Below are positions 9,713 to 18,103 of a stretch of DNA of 43,883 bases, piece after piece. The notes under the pieces are model-generated. The model was not told the DNA's origin. It was given only the letters and a program-made list of their open reading frames with translations, and made no database searches. This stretch comes from Nostoc sp. LPT (lineage in GTDB: Bacteria > Cyanobacteriota > Cyanobacteriia > Cyanobacteriales > Nostocaceae). The position numbers and the translations under genes were made by a program. Location of the stretch: NCBI RefSeq assembly GCF_017115165.1, contig NZ_JABXKF010000034.1:1-43883 (forward strand). Reading direction: 5' to 3'. Each line of letters starts with the position of its first letter. Position 1 is the first letter of the stretch.

Positions 9713-9738
9713 CCTGTAGGTGCGTATGTGAGTATCTA

Positions 9739-10077
9739 CAGGAGTTTTTATGGCTAGTGCTGATTCATAATAATTTTGCCTTTAAAGGCTTGGCTTGGCT
9801 TCGCGCTCAGTACCAGCATTACTTAGTGAGTAAAGGGCTATTGCAAATTTTTCCTGCTGGTAAGTTTAAATTTGACGAATATGGTTTTTCAAAGCTTATA
9901 TTTGATTTTTATGGTCAAGAGTCTTTAGAAGCCCTCAATCCAAAGTTAACCCAACATCAAGGTAAATATTTCTCCCATTGTTTACTTGGATGTGACTTAA
10001 ATCCAGCAATTGACCGGATCACCCATATCTTGATGATAAAATATTTAGCAAATTCTATAGAAGTATTTTTTCTGTAG
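9739..10077 (+). pseudogene. Deletion scar: start of a lost gene joined to a TniQ/TnsD C-terminal fragment
   Basis: A ribosome-binding site (AGGAG, about 9739-9744) is followed by ATG at 9750 and only six codons (MASADS) before a stop. From about 9780 another frame, open to 10077, encodes about 98 residues (AWLRAQYQHYLVSKG ... FDFYGQESLEALNP ... HILMIKYLANSIEVFF). This aligns with residues of about 225-308 of the intact TnsD-like protein encoded at 15921 (FLFFYGAEVLEAVN ... HLLVIRFLTNSIEEFF). It is the position where tnsA, tnsB, tnsC and tniQ stand in related elements. I infer that one deletion joined the start of the first transposition gene to the end of a tniQ/tnsD gene. Confidence 0.7.
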
Positions 10078-10249
10078 AAAAGTTTACATATACTTTTAAA
10101 TATATTAATATAAAGCAATAAAAAGTTAATAAAAATTATCATACTTGCTTGTCGTTTTAAAGTAATCTCACACTAATCACTAAGGTAGTCTAAGTAATAA
10201 TTTAGTTGCCTCAAATATCGTGTATTTGCTTAAAGATAGGGTGGGAAAG

Positions 10250-10951
10250 ATGATTATTGATTGCAGCTTACCTACGCAGATTTATCCAGAGTCACCTTTA
10301 AACCTAACAAAGCAAAGAAAGCTTTTAACATCTCAATTACCATACATAGATTTAATTTTTAACCTGATTGGTGAGACAGTACCTCTCGACCACGGCTATG
10401 AGCTATTTTCTGCGATCGCTCATTTTGAACCCGAACTTCATAAATTAGATACAGTTGGAATTCATACCATTGCAGGTATTCCCAAGAAAGGCGTAATTGA
10501 GCTAACTAAAAATTCTAGGCTTCGGATTCGGCTACCGATGGATCAAGTGCGTTTGGTTTATCCGTTAGCAGGTAAGCCCCTGAGAATTGGCAAGCATACA
10601 ATTCGTTTGGGGATTCCTGAAATTCATTTGCTTGAGCCTGCTGAGAAACTGCGATCGCGTATAGTAATTATCCAGAGCTATCAAGAACCGGAGTCGTTTT
10701 TAACAGCAGCACAGCGTCAGTTAAAACAACTGGGTATCCAGGGGAAAGCCTTTATTACCAAAAATACTGATGGTAGCCCAAAACGTAGAACTATCAAAAT
10801 CAAGCGCTTTACGGTTGTGGGTTTTGGGTTAGAAATCATTAATCTCAGCAATGAAGATTCGCTAACATTGCTGAGATATGGCATTGGGGGAAAGCGCAAG
10901 ATGGGCTGTAGCGTTTTTGTGCCAGTGAAAAGAAAGGGAAACGCAAGTTAA
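10250..10951 (+). CDS. cas6: CRISPR-associated endoribonuclease Cas6 (Cmx6/Myxan type)
   Basis: Cas6 cuts the array transcript inside each repeat to make crRNAs and usually stays with the crRNA in Cascade. This 233-residue protein has the features of the Cmx6 branch: the early VPLDHGYELFSAI segment, a central LVYPLAGKPLRIGKH region, and the glycine-rich C-terminal loop LLRYGIGGKRKMGC followed by FVPV. A GTG at 10220 would add ten residues; I chose the ATG at 10250 because homologues start near MIIDCSLP and a GGTGGGAAAG purine run sits just before it. It is the first cas gene, 58 bp ahead of cas8, and probably heads the Cascade operon. Confidence 0.9.
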   Translation: MIIDCSLPTQIYPESPLNLTKQRKLLTSQLPYIDLIFNLIGETVPLDHGYELFSAIAHFEPELHKLDTVGIHTIAGIPKKGVIELTKNSRLRIRLPMDQVRLVYPLAGKPLRIGKHTIRLGIPEIHLLEPAEKLRSRIVIIQSYQEPESFLTAAQRQLKQLGIQGKAFITKNTDGSPKRRTIKIKRFTVVGFGLEIINLSNEDSLTLLRYGIGGKRKMGCSVFVPVKRKGNAS

Positions 10952-11009
10952 AGCTGGTTTTGACTATTACCCAATATAAGTTTGAGAGTATTTACCAGAA
11001 ATAAATAAG

Positions 11010-11921
11010 ATGTCCATAGTAGCTAGTGTTGTCAACCCCAAAATCCAGTTAAATTTGGGCGATCCAAGCATAACTTGGATACATCGTGCTGGCATAGCAG
11101 GACTCTGGATGACGCTCAAGCAACTAGAAAAACTATACCCAATACCTGCGGAACGACCTGGTAATTTAACTTGGTTCCTGACTCCTCGCAGTATCAGCCT
11201 GGAATGGCAAGGGCAGGATTTCGTAGTTTTAGACTGGCTGCTAAAGCAATCTTTTCAGATTAATGAAGAAGGTCTAATTTCGCTGACAGGCTTAAATACG
11301 CATTCAATCAATATTGAAACCCAAATTAATATTCACCTGGGAATAACAGGAACGTTTCTCCAACATAACCAGGTTTTTAAATTTGACGGCGGTAAATCCT
11401 GGTCATTAATAATTGATGGTATAGAAATCGATGTCGAGTATAAGAAAGCAGTTTCCTATGCTCATCAACATTTTGCTAAACAACTCTGTGATAAACAAGG
11501 TCAATTATTAGGACAATCAATTGGTGTAGCAGGGTGGCTATATCCGGGATCTGTAGTTCGTCATGTCGCTTTTACAAAAGAAACTAGGTTTGAAGAGAAA
11601 CCACAATTGGCTTTTGCTCTTTTATATGCTCTTGTTGCTTGCCACTATTTTGTTTTGCGATCGCATAACAAACCGGAACATACACAATATGCCCTAGTTA
11701 TACCTGAAGTGGTTGACTTAGAAATTTATGCCCAGGAGTACTGGAATTTGGGAAACTTAGATTACAAGGATTTCAATGTATCTAGCTTAGGAGATGCTGC
11801 ATTAAGATACCTTACTTACGAAACAATTATAGAATTGGCTATACCCGATCAAGTAAAACGATGCCAAGTAATATTATTTGGAACGGTAGTTTGGTCAAAG
11901 CAGCAAAAAACTCGCATATAA
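11010..11921 (+). CDS. cas8: Cas8 (Csx13/Cmx8-like), N-terminal part
   Basis: This is the 303-residue N-terminal half of a Cas8a1/Csx13-like large subunit of the Myxan I-B Cascade. In working systems the large subunit helps recognise the PAM and holds the R-loop. It begins MSIVASVVNPKIQLNLGDPSITWIHRAG and ends VVWSKQQKTRI. The frame is closed by TAA at 11919-11921, but the same reading frame continues without any other stop from 11922 to 12545, where the C-terminal half is encoded. One substitution would restore a 511-residue protein. It may be a nonsense mutation or a naturally split subunit, since some Csx13 proteins are described as separate N- and C-terminal regions. Flanked by cas6 and cas7 in one operon. 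Confidence 0.8.
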   Translation: MSIVASVVNPKIQLNLGDPSITWIHRAGIAGLWMTLKQLEKLYPIPAERPGNLTWFLTPRSISLEWQGQDFVVLDWLLKQSFQINEEGLISLTGLNTHSINIETQINIHLGITGTFLQHNQVFKFDGGKSWSLIIDGIEIDVEYKKAVSYAHQHFAKQLCDKQGQLLGQSIGVAGWLYPGSVVRHVAFTKETRFEEKPQLAFALLYALVACHYFVLRSHNKPEHTQYALVIPEVVDLEIYAQEYWNLGNLDYKDFNVSSLGDAALRYLTYETIIELAIPDQVKRCQVILFGTVVWSKQQKTRI

Positions 11922-11927
11922 ATAGCA

Positions 11928-12545
11928 GTGGTAGAAGCGACTGGAATAATAAATTTTATCTATAAGCTTAGTCGGATTTATTTTCCAGAGTACCAAATTA
12001 TTGAGTATAAAAATAAAAATTTTATCATTAGCAATCTGTTTAGGGGAACAATTGCCGATAACTTAGTAAAGGGCTTTACTTGGTGGGCTAATTTATATAC
12101 AATCTTTCAAAATAAAAGTTTATTTAAATTTATTACTAATGATGGAGCATATAAGATGATTCAAAACTCTGAATGGAATCTAGAAAGTCAAAAACTTTTT
12201 ATTAAAGCTTGTCATGAGGCATTGAAGAAAATATACGCTAAAATTTATGGACGAACAAATGAAGGTCAATATGCTCAAATTGAGCGAGAAAATATACGTA
12301 TTTTATCGCAACTAGGACGTTGTACAAATGCTGAAAATTTTCGGAAATTTATTGCGGAGTTTTGGGGAAGAGCAGGTCAACTTTCCATTTTAGAAAAACA
12401 CTGGGAAGAATTACTACCATTAACTTCTGGGATAATGGATTGGAAAGTTGCCAGAGATTTAACTTTTATTGCTCTTGCTAGTTATCCAAAAAGCAATATG
12501 GTTGAAAAAGAAATATTGGAAATCTCTAATTCTAATAGTGAATAA
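11928..12545 (+). CDS. cas8: Cas8 (Csx13/Cmx8-like), C-terminal part
   Basis: This 205-residue reading frame continues Cas8 in the same phase after the TAA at 11919-11921. A GTG at 11928, four bases after the stop triplet's neighbour codons, could allow re-initiation. The protein is helical and Lys-rich, with GTIADNLVKGFTWWANLYT near residue 38 and ILSQLGRCTNAENFRKFIAEFWGRAG further on, as in the C-terminal domain of Csx13-type Cas8. It ends 54 bp before cas7. No ribosome-binding site stands out before the GTG, so expression would depend on coupling to the upstream part or on readthrough. Confidence 0.7.
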   Translation: MVEATGIINFIYKLSRIYFPEYQIIEYKNKNFIISNLFRGTIADNLVKGFTWWANLYTIFQNKSLFKFITNDGAYKMIQNSEWNLESQKLFIKACHEALKKIYAKIYGRTNEGQYAQIERENIRILSQLGRCTNAENFRKFIAEFWGRAGQLSILEKHWEELLPLTSGIMDWKVARDLTFIALASYPKSNMVEKEILEISNSNSE

Positions 12546-12599
12546 TTACACTTTTTTATTTAATAAAACACAAAACATGAATTTAATAGGCAATTTTAA

Positions 12600-13574
12600 A
12601 TGTTCCATTTATTCGGTAATATCTTGACCAGCTATGGAACCGCAGCTAATAATCGTGGGGAAAATGAAGGTAATATAACTCCCTTACAAAAATTGAATTG
12701 GAAAGGTGAAGTTCATACTACAGTTTCATCTGAGGCGATTCGTTGGGCATTACGGTACTACTGGCAAAATGTTGGCTATCCGGTGAATCGACGTTGGGAT
12801 GAGAACGCTCAACCAGTAGCAGATTATGTTTTGCAAGACCCCAACTTTGATGATATTCGCTTTATTGATGATGATATTTTGGGATTTATGCAGGCTGAAG
12901 CAGCAAAAGTGGAAGCGTCAGATGAGTCTGGAGGCGATGCCGAGGAAGCATCTCAAGATGAGAACAAAAAAAGTTCTAAAGGTAAGGATAAGCAAACTTC
13001 TCCACGTAAGGGCAAGCAAAAGCCTAAAGGAAAAATAACTGCTAGGCGAGGTGTATTAGAAGTTACTCGTGCAGTATCAATGATACCCTTTATGGGAAAC
13101 ATTACCTTTAATGCTGTTAGTGGAGTAAAAGGACGAAATTCTCTTTATGCCACAGAGATTCATGCTACTCGTTATCAATATGGTTTTGCATTGACACCCG
13201 ATAGCCTCAAAGATAAATCTCGCATCCATGCTGTTCTAGATGGTTTGATTTCGATTGGTGAAGTGGCGGGAAATCATGCCCGTTTTTTGTATGATTTCTC
13301 CCCTGAAAGTATTGTACTGCGATGGACACATGATTTTTCCCCTCGTTTTCTATATTGCTTTGAGCAAGACGAACTGGGAAATTTGTCAGTATCCAACTTA
13401 GTGCGACAGGTAGAGGTAGGAGATATTGATCCCAAAGAATTATGGATTGGAGGCTTAATTTCTCAGGGTTTAGAAGATTTGGGAGCAAATGTGTTTCCTG
13501 GAGTGAAGTCGGCAGTCAAAGCATTAAAACAGGTCATTGCTGAAGATTTGCAGTTGTCACCGGGGGGCAATTAA
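12600..13574 (+). CDS. cas7: Cas7 (DevR/Cas7i), Cascade backbone subunit
   Basis: Cas7 polymerises along the crRNA to form the Cascade backbone. The 324-residue protein starts MFHLFGNILTSYGTAANNRG and continues with KLNWKGEVHTTVSSEAIRWALR, the signature of the DevR/Cst2 group found in Myxan I-B systems. The C-terminal part carries ETRAV-like and IHATRYQYGFAL strands. Residues of about 97-148 form a charged, low-complexity insertion, first acidic (EASDESGGDAEE) then basic (KGKDKQTSPRKGKQKPKGK). Similar flexible linkers occur in this loop of DevR homologues, but this one is long. cas5 starts one base after its stop. Confidence 0.92.
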   Translation: MFHLFGNILTSYGTAANNRGENEGNITPLQKLNWKGEVHTTVSSEAIRWALRYYWQNVGYPVNRRWDENAQPVADYVLQDPNFDDIRFIDDDILGFMQAEAAKVEASDESGGDAEEASQDENKKSSKGKDKQTSPRKGKQKPKGKITARRGVLEVTRAVSMIPFMGNITFNAVSGVKGRNSLYATEIHATRYQYGFALTPDSLKDKSRIHAVLDGLISIGEVAGNHARFLYDFSPESIVLRWTHDFSPRFLYCFEQDELGNLSVSNLVRQVEVGDIDPKELWIGGLISQGLEDLGANVFPGVKSAVKALKQVIAEDLQLSPGGN

Positions 13575-13575
13575 C

Positions 13576-14202
13576 ATGACAACAATTGCTTTGAAAGTTG
13601 AAGTACCTATTGCTTGTTTTCGTCAATCCCGTGCTAGAGAATACGCTGAAACGTATCCAGTACCTCCACCTTCTACGGTGTACGGGATGTTACTTTCTCT
13701 GATTGGTGAGACAGATCGTTATAAGCATTGTGGAACTCAATTAGCGATCGCCCTCTTGTCTAAACCAAAAAAATCTATTGTAATTCGGACTTTTCGCAGG
13801 TTTAAAACGAAAGATATCCACCACCCTAAGAATGCTAAACCTGATTACCAAGAGTTGCTAACGAACATTGAGTTTGTAGTTTGGGTAAAAACAGACAAAG
13901 CAAATCCTACTTTACCAGAACGTTTGCAGCAGGCATTTGCGAACCCAGCTTCTATCAATCGATTTGGTGGGCTGTGTTTAGGTGAAAGTCGGGATCTAAT
14001 CAATACTGTTACCCTTTTACCTGAGAAGTATCATGGTGAGTCGCTGTGGTGGTTAGTTACACATGAAGATGGTTCGCTAACCCTACCCTACTGGGTTGAC
14101 CATGTTGGGTCTAAGAAAACGCGCTGGCAGTGTTATGAGCTTCAAGAGTCCCAAGTATGGCAACCACCGGATTTATCATGGACTACAATTCAAACTAGTT
14201 AA
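13576..14202 (+). CDS. cas5: Cas5 (DevS/Cmx5), Cascade subunit
   Basis: Cas5 caps the 5' handle of the crRNA in Cascade. The 208-residue protein starts MTTIALKVEVPIACFRQSRAREYAET, followed by PVPPPSTVYGMLLSLIGE, the glycine-rich N-terminal region shared by Cas5/DevS. Later come RFGGLCLGESRDLINTV and LPYWVDHVGS, also typical of DevS. An upstream in-frame extension to 13537 overlaps cas7; the ATG at 13576, one base after the cas7 TAA, is the better start and implies translational coupling. It is the last cas gene; neither cas3 nor cas1/2/4 follow. Confidence 0.92.
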   Translation: MTTIALKVEVPIACFRQSRAREYAETYPVPPPSTVYGMLLSLIGETDRYKHCGTQLAIALLSKPKKSIVIRTFRRFKTKDIHHPKNAKPDYQELLTNIEFVVWVKTDKANPTLPERLQQAFANPASINRFGGLCLGESRDLINTVTLLPEKYHGESLWWLVTHEDGSLTLPYWVDHVGSKKTRWQCYELQESQVWQPPDLSWTTIQTS

Positions 14203-14290
14203 AAAAGGAGAATATTTAGATTTTGACAAGGATATCTGCTTGTTGAGCCGACATAAAGAGGTAAAAAGTTGGTATTCTTTACTGAATTAG

Positions 14291-14474
14291 CAATTCAGCC
14301 TTTTCATTATGATTAAGGATGTTTGCAATTCCTCAGAAAGTTCCAACAATAAGCCTTCTAGGTGTTGTTAAGCTAGCCTAGCCCATTAAATTTTGCAAAT
14401 TTAGTGCCTCCTAATGACAGGTGCTTGTAAGATTATCTAGAAGACTTGATGGATTAAGATGTTTAGCCATTGCT
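14291..14474 (+). promoter_or_regulatory. Putative CRISPR leader
   Basis: A non-coding AT-rich stretch lies between cas5 and the first repeat. Repeats next to it are perfect while those at the far end are degenerate, which places the leader here and makes transcription run on the plus strand. No promoter box could be assigned. Confidence 0.5.
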
Positions 14475-15238
14475 GTTCTTTAACATTAGATGTCGTCAGA
14501 CGTTGAGCAGCTGTCTGCAAAACTTTGCTGCGACGCATCCAATAGCGTTCTTTAACATTAGATGTCGTCAGACGTTGAGCAGCCCATCTGCGAGATGAGC
14601 TAGAGCAAGACTGGGAAGTTCTTTAACATTAGATGTCGTCAGACGTTGAGCAGTTTCCTTGGTGGGAGCGGGAGTGGATTGGCTGGATGTTCTTTAACAT
14701 TAGATGTCGTCAGACGTTGAGCAGAAATGGTGGTTGGAGCGATCGCTCATCTTATGCAAGTTCTTTAACATTAGATGTCGTCAGACGTTGAGCAGCAGAA
14801 CTGGCAAGACGCTCTACCAAAGCCCAGAAAGGTTCTTTAACATTAGATGTCGTCAGACGTTGAGCAGGGGGCCGCGATTGAACGTTACGCTAAGGAGCGA
14901 GAAGTTCTTTAACATTAGATGTCGTCAGACGTTGAGCAGGGCACACACCTTGTTTTCATTCAGCTTCCCCTTTTGTGTTGCGTTCTTTAACATTAGATGT
15001 TGTCACACGTTGAGCAGTCGTCGGCTGCTCAATTGGTGCAGGAGGCAATGGCGGTTCTTTAACATTAGATGTCGTCAGACGTTGAGCAGCTCTCTAATCT
15101 GCGAACTGCGCTGCGATTAACAGAATTGTTCTTTAACATTAGTATAGATGTCGTCACACGTTGAGCAGAAAAATGCGACAAGATTTGAGAACACCATACC
15201 AAGTTCTTTAACATTAGATGTCGTCAGGCGTTAAGCAA
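14475..15238 (+). CRISPR. CRISPR array, 11 repeats and 10 spacers
   Basis: The 36-bp repeat begins GTTCTTTAACATTAG and ends CAGACGTTGAGCAG. Repeats start at 14475, 14547, 14618, 14689, 14760, 14832, 14904, 14982, 15054, 15128 and 15203. Spacers are 34-38 bp except the seventh (14940-14981), which is 42 bp. Repeats 1-7 and 9 are identical; repeat 8 has two changes, repeat 10 has a 5-bp insertion after ATTAG plus one change, and the last repeat has three changes near its 3' end. It serves the adjacent Cascade genes. With no cas1 or cas2 nearby, new spacers could come only from proteins supplied in trans. Confidence 0.97.
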
Positions 15239-15262
15239 GATTTTGCTGCTCGTTGCCATAGG

Positions 15263-15642
15263 TTATACTTCAAAAACAATTTTTGTGTGGATTTGTTCCC
15301 ATTGCTCAATCTGCTTCTGTAGTTGCAATTTGCGATCGCCCTCAACTGCACCAAGACCAGTAAACAAACCCTGACCATTCAACTGATCGCTGTAAATAGC
15401 AATCAATTCAGCCAGTGCTTTTTTATAGCTTCCATCTCCTCCTCAGTGAAGGAATTTATATCTAGGCAAATCAGTCGTCTGCCAATTCTCTCTACAAGCT
15501 CTGACCTGCTTATATCAAAATTGGAGGCGATCGCATCTAATCCTTCAATACCAGTGGGAGTAAGGGCTAGGTTGACCCTTTTCTTCACCTCGTCGTACAT
15601 CTCTGGTACGTCTTTTTGTCCTTTCTGCCCTTTCTTTCCCAT
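15263..15642 (-). pseudogene. Frameshifted small RHH-like gene between array and tnsD
   Basis: The first frame (15642 down to 15403) encodes MGKKGQKGQKDVPEMYDE, then LALTPTGIEGLDAIASNFDISRSELVERIGR, a helix-turn arrangement like that of small ribbon-helix-helix or antitoxin-like proteins of cyanobacteria, and stops at KKHWLN. One base shift at the six-T run 15419-15424 (A run on the coding strand) lets it continue as KALAELIAIYSDQLNGQGLF to a TAA at 15263-15265. The combined product would be about 125 residues. This is either a real frameshift mutation or a sequencing error in the homopolymer. A GTG at 15663 is an alternative start. Role unknown. Confidence 0.55.
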
Positions 15643-15920
15643 TAGTACCCAGCTATTACACACCTCCTAAATCATAGTCAACAGCAAGGAATACAGCTAG
15701 ATTCTATAAATTGCTCAAAGATGTTTAGTTATTGTGTAATACCTGAATTATTGATAATATAGGCATTGTGTAATACCTAAAATTTTGATGATAGAGGACA
15801 AAAATCCTCATAATTTTGTTTGCTGTAGAGAGAAAGGTGTGGAAGGCGATCGCCACAAACTTGAAACACTTTGGAATTTACAAAAATATTCTTTTCAGGT
15901 TTTAACATGAGAAAGAATCT

Positions 15921-17822
15921 ATGCTTGGCTTTTTTCCAGCCCCTTATCCAGATGAAATTTTATACAGCATCTTGGCTCGTTACCACATTAGGAGTGGTAA
16001 CACAAGTCCAAAAATAACTCTAAGGGAGCTATTTAATTCTCAAGATGTAATAGCTACTGTTGACTTACCTTCTAACCTTAATTCGTTGATTGAGAATCTA
16101 CAATTTATCTCGAATTATCAAGTAGAAGATTTGATATATAAATATACCCTCTATCCTTTCTACAGTGTTTTCCTACCACCAAAAAGAGCCAGCCAAGTGA
16201 TGGACTCTATGAAAGCAGATTTCGGAGGAGATATTCATACCAGAACCGGAATTATGGCGAGTTCGTTGAAGATGCAAAGGTATCTGCGATTTTGCCCAAA
16301 ATGTTTGGAAGAAGATTTGCAAAATTATGGGGAGTCCTACTGGCATAGGCTACACCAAACACCAGGGGTTCTGGTTTGCTCAGTTCATGGTATGACTTTG
16401 CAAGATAGTACAATTCCTATGCAAGGTTTTAATAGGCATGAATACTATGCTGCAAGCCTAGAAAACTGTCCTGTTATACCGATACAAGAGACTTACAGTC
16501 AAGAGACTTTAAAGAAGTTGCGACTGCTGGCTCAAGATATTTCATGGTTGATAAATAGTAATCTTTTCTCTAGAGAACTAGAGTGGTTTCAAAGAAAATA
16601 TATAGCTTTATTGATTGAAAAAAATTTTGCAACAGCAACCGGGCGAGTAAACCAGAAAAGACTACTAGATAATTTCTTGTTCTTTTATGGTGCTGAAGTG
16701 CTTGAGGCAGTTAACTCAATGGTGAATTACGAAAATGAGCAAAACTGGCTATTCAGCATTGTTAGGAAGCATAGAAAGTCATTTCATCCCATCAGACATC
16801 TACTCGTAATTAGATTCCTGACGAATTCTATCGAGGAATTTTTCAATACAGATTACCAGTATAAACCTTTTAGTGAAGGGCCTTGGCTGTGTCTAAATGC
16901 TGCGGTAGACCATTATCTTAAGCCAGTAATAACTAATCTTGTTGTCACTCACTGTTTGGATAATAAAAAGCCGTTAGGTACTTTTTCTTGTTCCTGTGGG
17001 ATGGTTTATTGCAGAACTGGCCCTGATGAAACTGATGAAGATAAGCGGCGGATTGGCAAAGTCTTGACATACGGTCAATTCTGGGAGCAGAAGCTAAAAG
17101 AACTGGTAGAAATCCAAAAGTTAGGTCTACGAGAGACAGCAAGACAACTCAAGGTCGATTCCAGAACAGTAAAACGTTATACTGCCATACTTAAGCTAAA
17201 AACTTTTTGGAAATCTTCACAGAAAAATCAGCTAGTAGACTCACAGGAAGTTTTAGACTTTAATCTAAATTTAGCCAGTGATGACAAAATCAAATACAGG
17301 GAAGTTTGGAAAGCTTTACAACAGCAGTACCCGGAAGCGTCAAAAACTACTTTGAGGAGATTAGGCAAGAGAACCTATATTTGGCTATACAGAAACGACA
17401 AAGAGTGGCTCAACAAAAATTCGCCTTCTTTAAAAGTACCTCTCCCTTGCGTCGGTAAAGTTGACTGGGCAGAAAGGGACAAGCAAGTTCTCGAAAAGGT
17501 AAAAACTGCTGTGCGAACATTTCTGAGTGCAGAAAAACCCGCGAGAGTCACTATTTGCAGGATAGGGAAAAGTATTGGCTTACTGGCACTACTCGAAAAA
17601 CATTTGGCAGAAATGCCACTGACTAAGGTTTATTTAGAATCAGCCACAGAAACTGTAGAGGATTTTCAGATTCGGCGTATTAAGTGGGCAATTAAGCGGC
17701 TTGATGATTGCGGAGAAGAGATTCAGCCTTGGAAGGTAATTAGACTGGCTGCGCTACGAGAAAATTGCTCTGAGAGAGTACAAGCGGCTCTAAAAACTGA
17801 GCTTTATAAGCAACCGGATTAA
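15921..17822 (+). CDS. tnsD: TnsD/TniQ-family target-selection protein
   Basis: The 633-residue protein begins MLGFFPAPYPDEILYSILARYHIRSG, the conserved TniQ N-terminal domain. A zinc-binding cluster follows at about residues 123-153 (RFCPKCLEEDL and VCSVHG). A second cysteine cluster (FSCSCGMVYC, about 353-362) precedes a helix-turn-helix (LRETARQLKVDSRTVKRY, about 403-420) and a long basic C-terminal region. That length and the DNA-binding C-terminal half fit TnsD, which picks a fixed att site, rather than the shorter TniQ that works with Cascade. As the island sits right after glmS, I infer that this protein recognises the glmS 3' end. It is separated from the array only by the small broken gene. 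Confidence 0.9.
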   Translation: MLGFFPAPYPDEILYSILARYHIRSGNTSPKITLRELFNSQDVIATVDLPSNLNSLIENLQFISNYQVEDLIYKYTLYPFYSVFLPPKRASQVMDSMKADFGGDIHTRTGIMASSLKMQRYLRFCPKCLEEDLQNYGESYWHRLHQTPGVLVCSVHGMTLQDSTIPMQGFNRHEYYAASLENCPVIPIQETYSQETLKKLRLLAQDISWLINSNLFSRELEWFQRKYIALLIEKNFATATGRVNQKRLLDNFLFFYGAEVLEAVNSMVNYENEQNWLFSIVRKHRKSFHPIRHLLVIRFLTNSIEEFFNTDYQYKPFSEGPWLCLNAAVDHYLKPVITNLVVTHCLDNKKPLGTFSCSCGMVYCRTGPDETDEDKRRIGKVLTYGQFWEQKLKELVEIQKLGLRETARQLKVDSRTVKRYTAILKLKTFWKSSQKNQLVDSQEVLDFNLNLASDDKIKYREVWKALQQQYPEASKTTLRRLGKRTYIWLYRNDKEWLNKNSPSLKVPLPCVGKVDWAERDKQVLEKVKTAVRTFLSAEKPARVTICRIGKSIGLLALLEKHLAEMPLTKVYLESATETVEDFQIRRIKWAIKRLDDCGEEIQPWKVIRLAALRENCSERVQAALKTELYKQPD

Positions 17823-18054
17823 CCCTGTTCTGTCACTTTGGGAAAAGCCAATGCCTGAAAGCCTTTGAGAGCTTTACTTTTCAGTTCTTGGCTATAAATT
17901 TTAGTTTCTGTTAGAAAATAAAAGCTCAAAACCTTATTACATCAAAATTTCGGAGTTTCGCTCCGATGAGTGTTTTCCGCAAGTGACATAAGAGGGTTAA
18001 GTTAATAACACTTCCTTGATAATAGTTTTGTTGATCAAAAGCTCCAAACAAGAA

Positions 18055-18079
18055 AGAGACGTGTTAAATTCACGTCTCT
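18055..18079. terminator. Hairpin between tnsD and the following minus-strand gene
   Basis: AGAGACGTG and CACGTCTCT form a perfect 9-bp stem with a 7-nt loop between two convergent genes. The plus strand lacks a following T run; on the minus strand CTCTTTCTT follows. It may work as a weak bidirectional terminator. Confidence 0.45.
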
Positions 18080-18103
18080 AAATGATAGGAAGAACACTGG
18101 GTT

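Noticed and set aside
9658..10077. Reading the whole 139-codon frame as an intact gene
   Set aside because: Its first 40 codons are translated transposon end and stub sequence; only the part from about 9780 resembles TniQ/TnsD.
14096..14290. Shifted frame at the end of cas5 (LVKKGEYLDFDKDICLLSRH)
   Set aside because: Considered as a frameshifted cas5 tail, but the 208-residue Cas5 already ends like the family, and no link could be shown.
14704..15120. 138-codon frame through the CRISPR array
   Set aside because: It is the array read as protein (FFNIRCRQTLS repeated every repeat unit).
15323..15670. 115-codon plus-strand frame after the array
   Set aside because: It is antisense to the small RHH-like gene, whose minus-strand frames have the better protein character.
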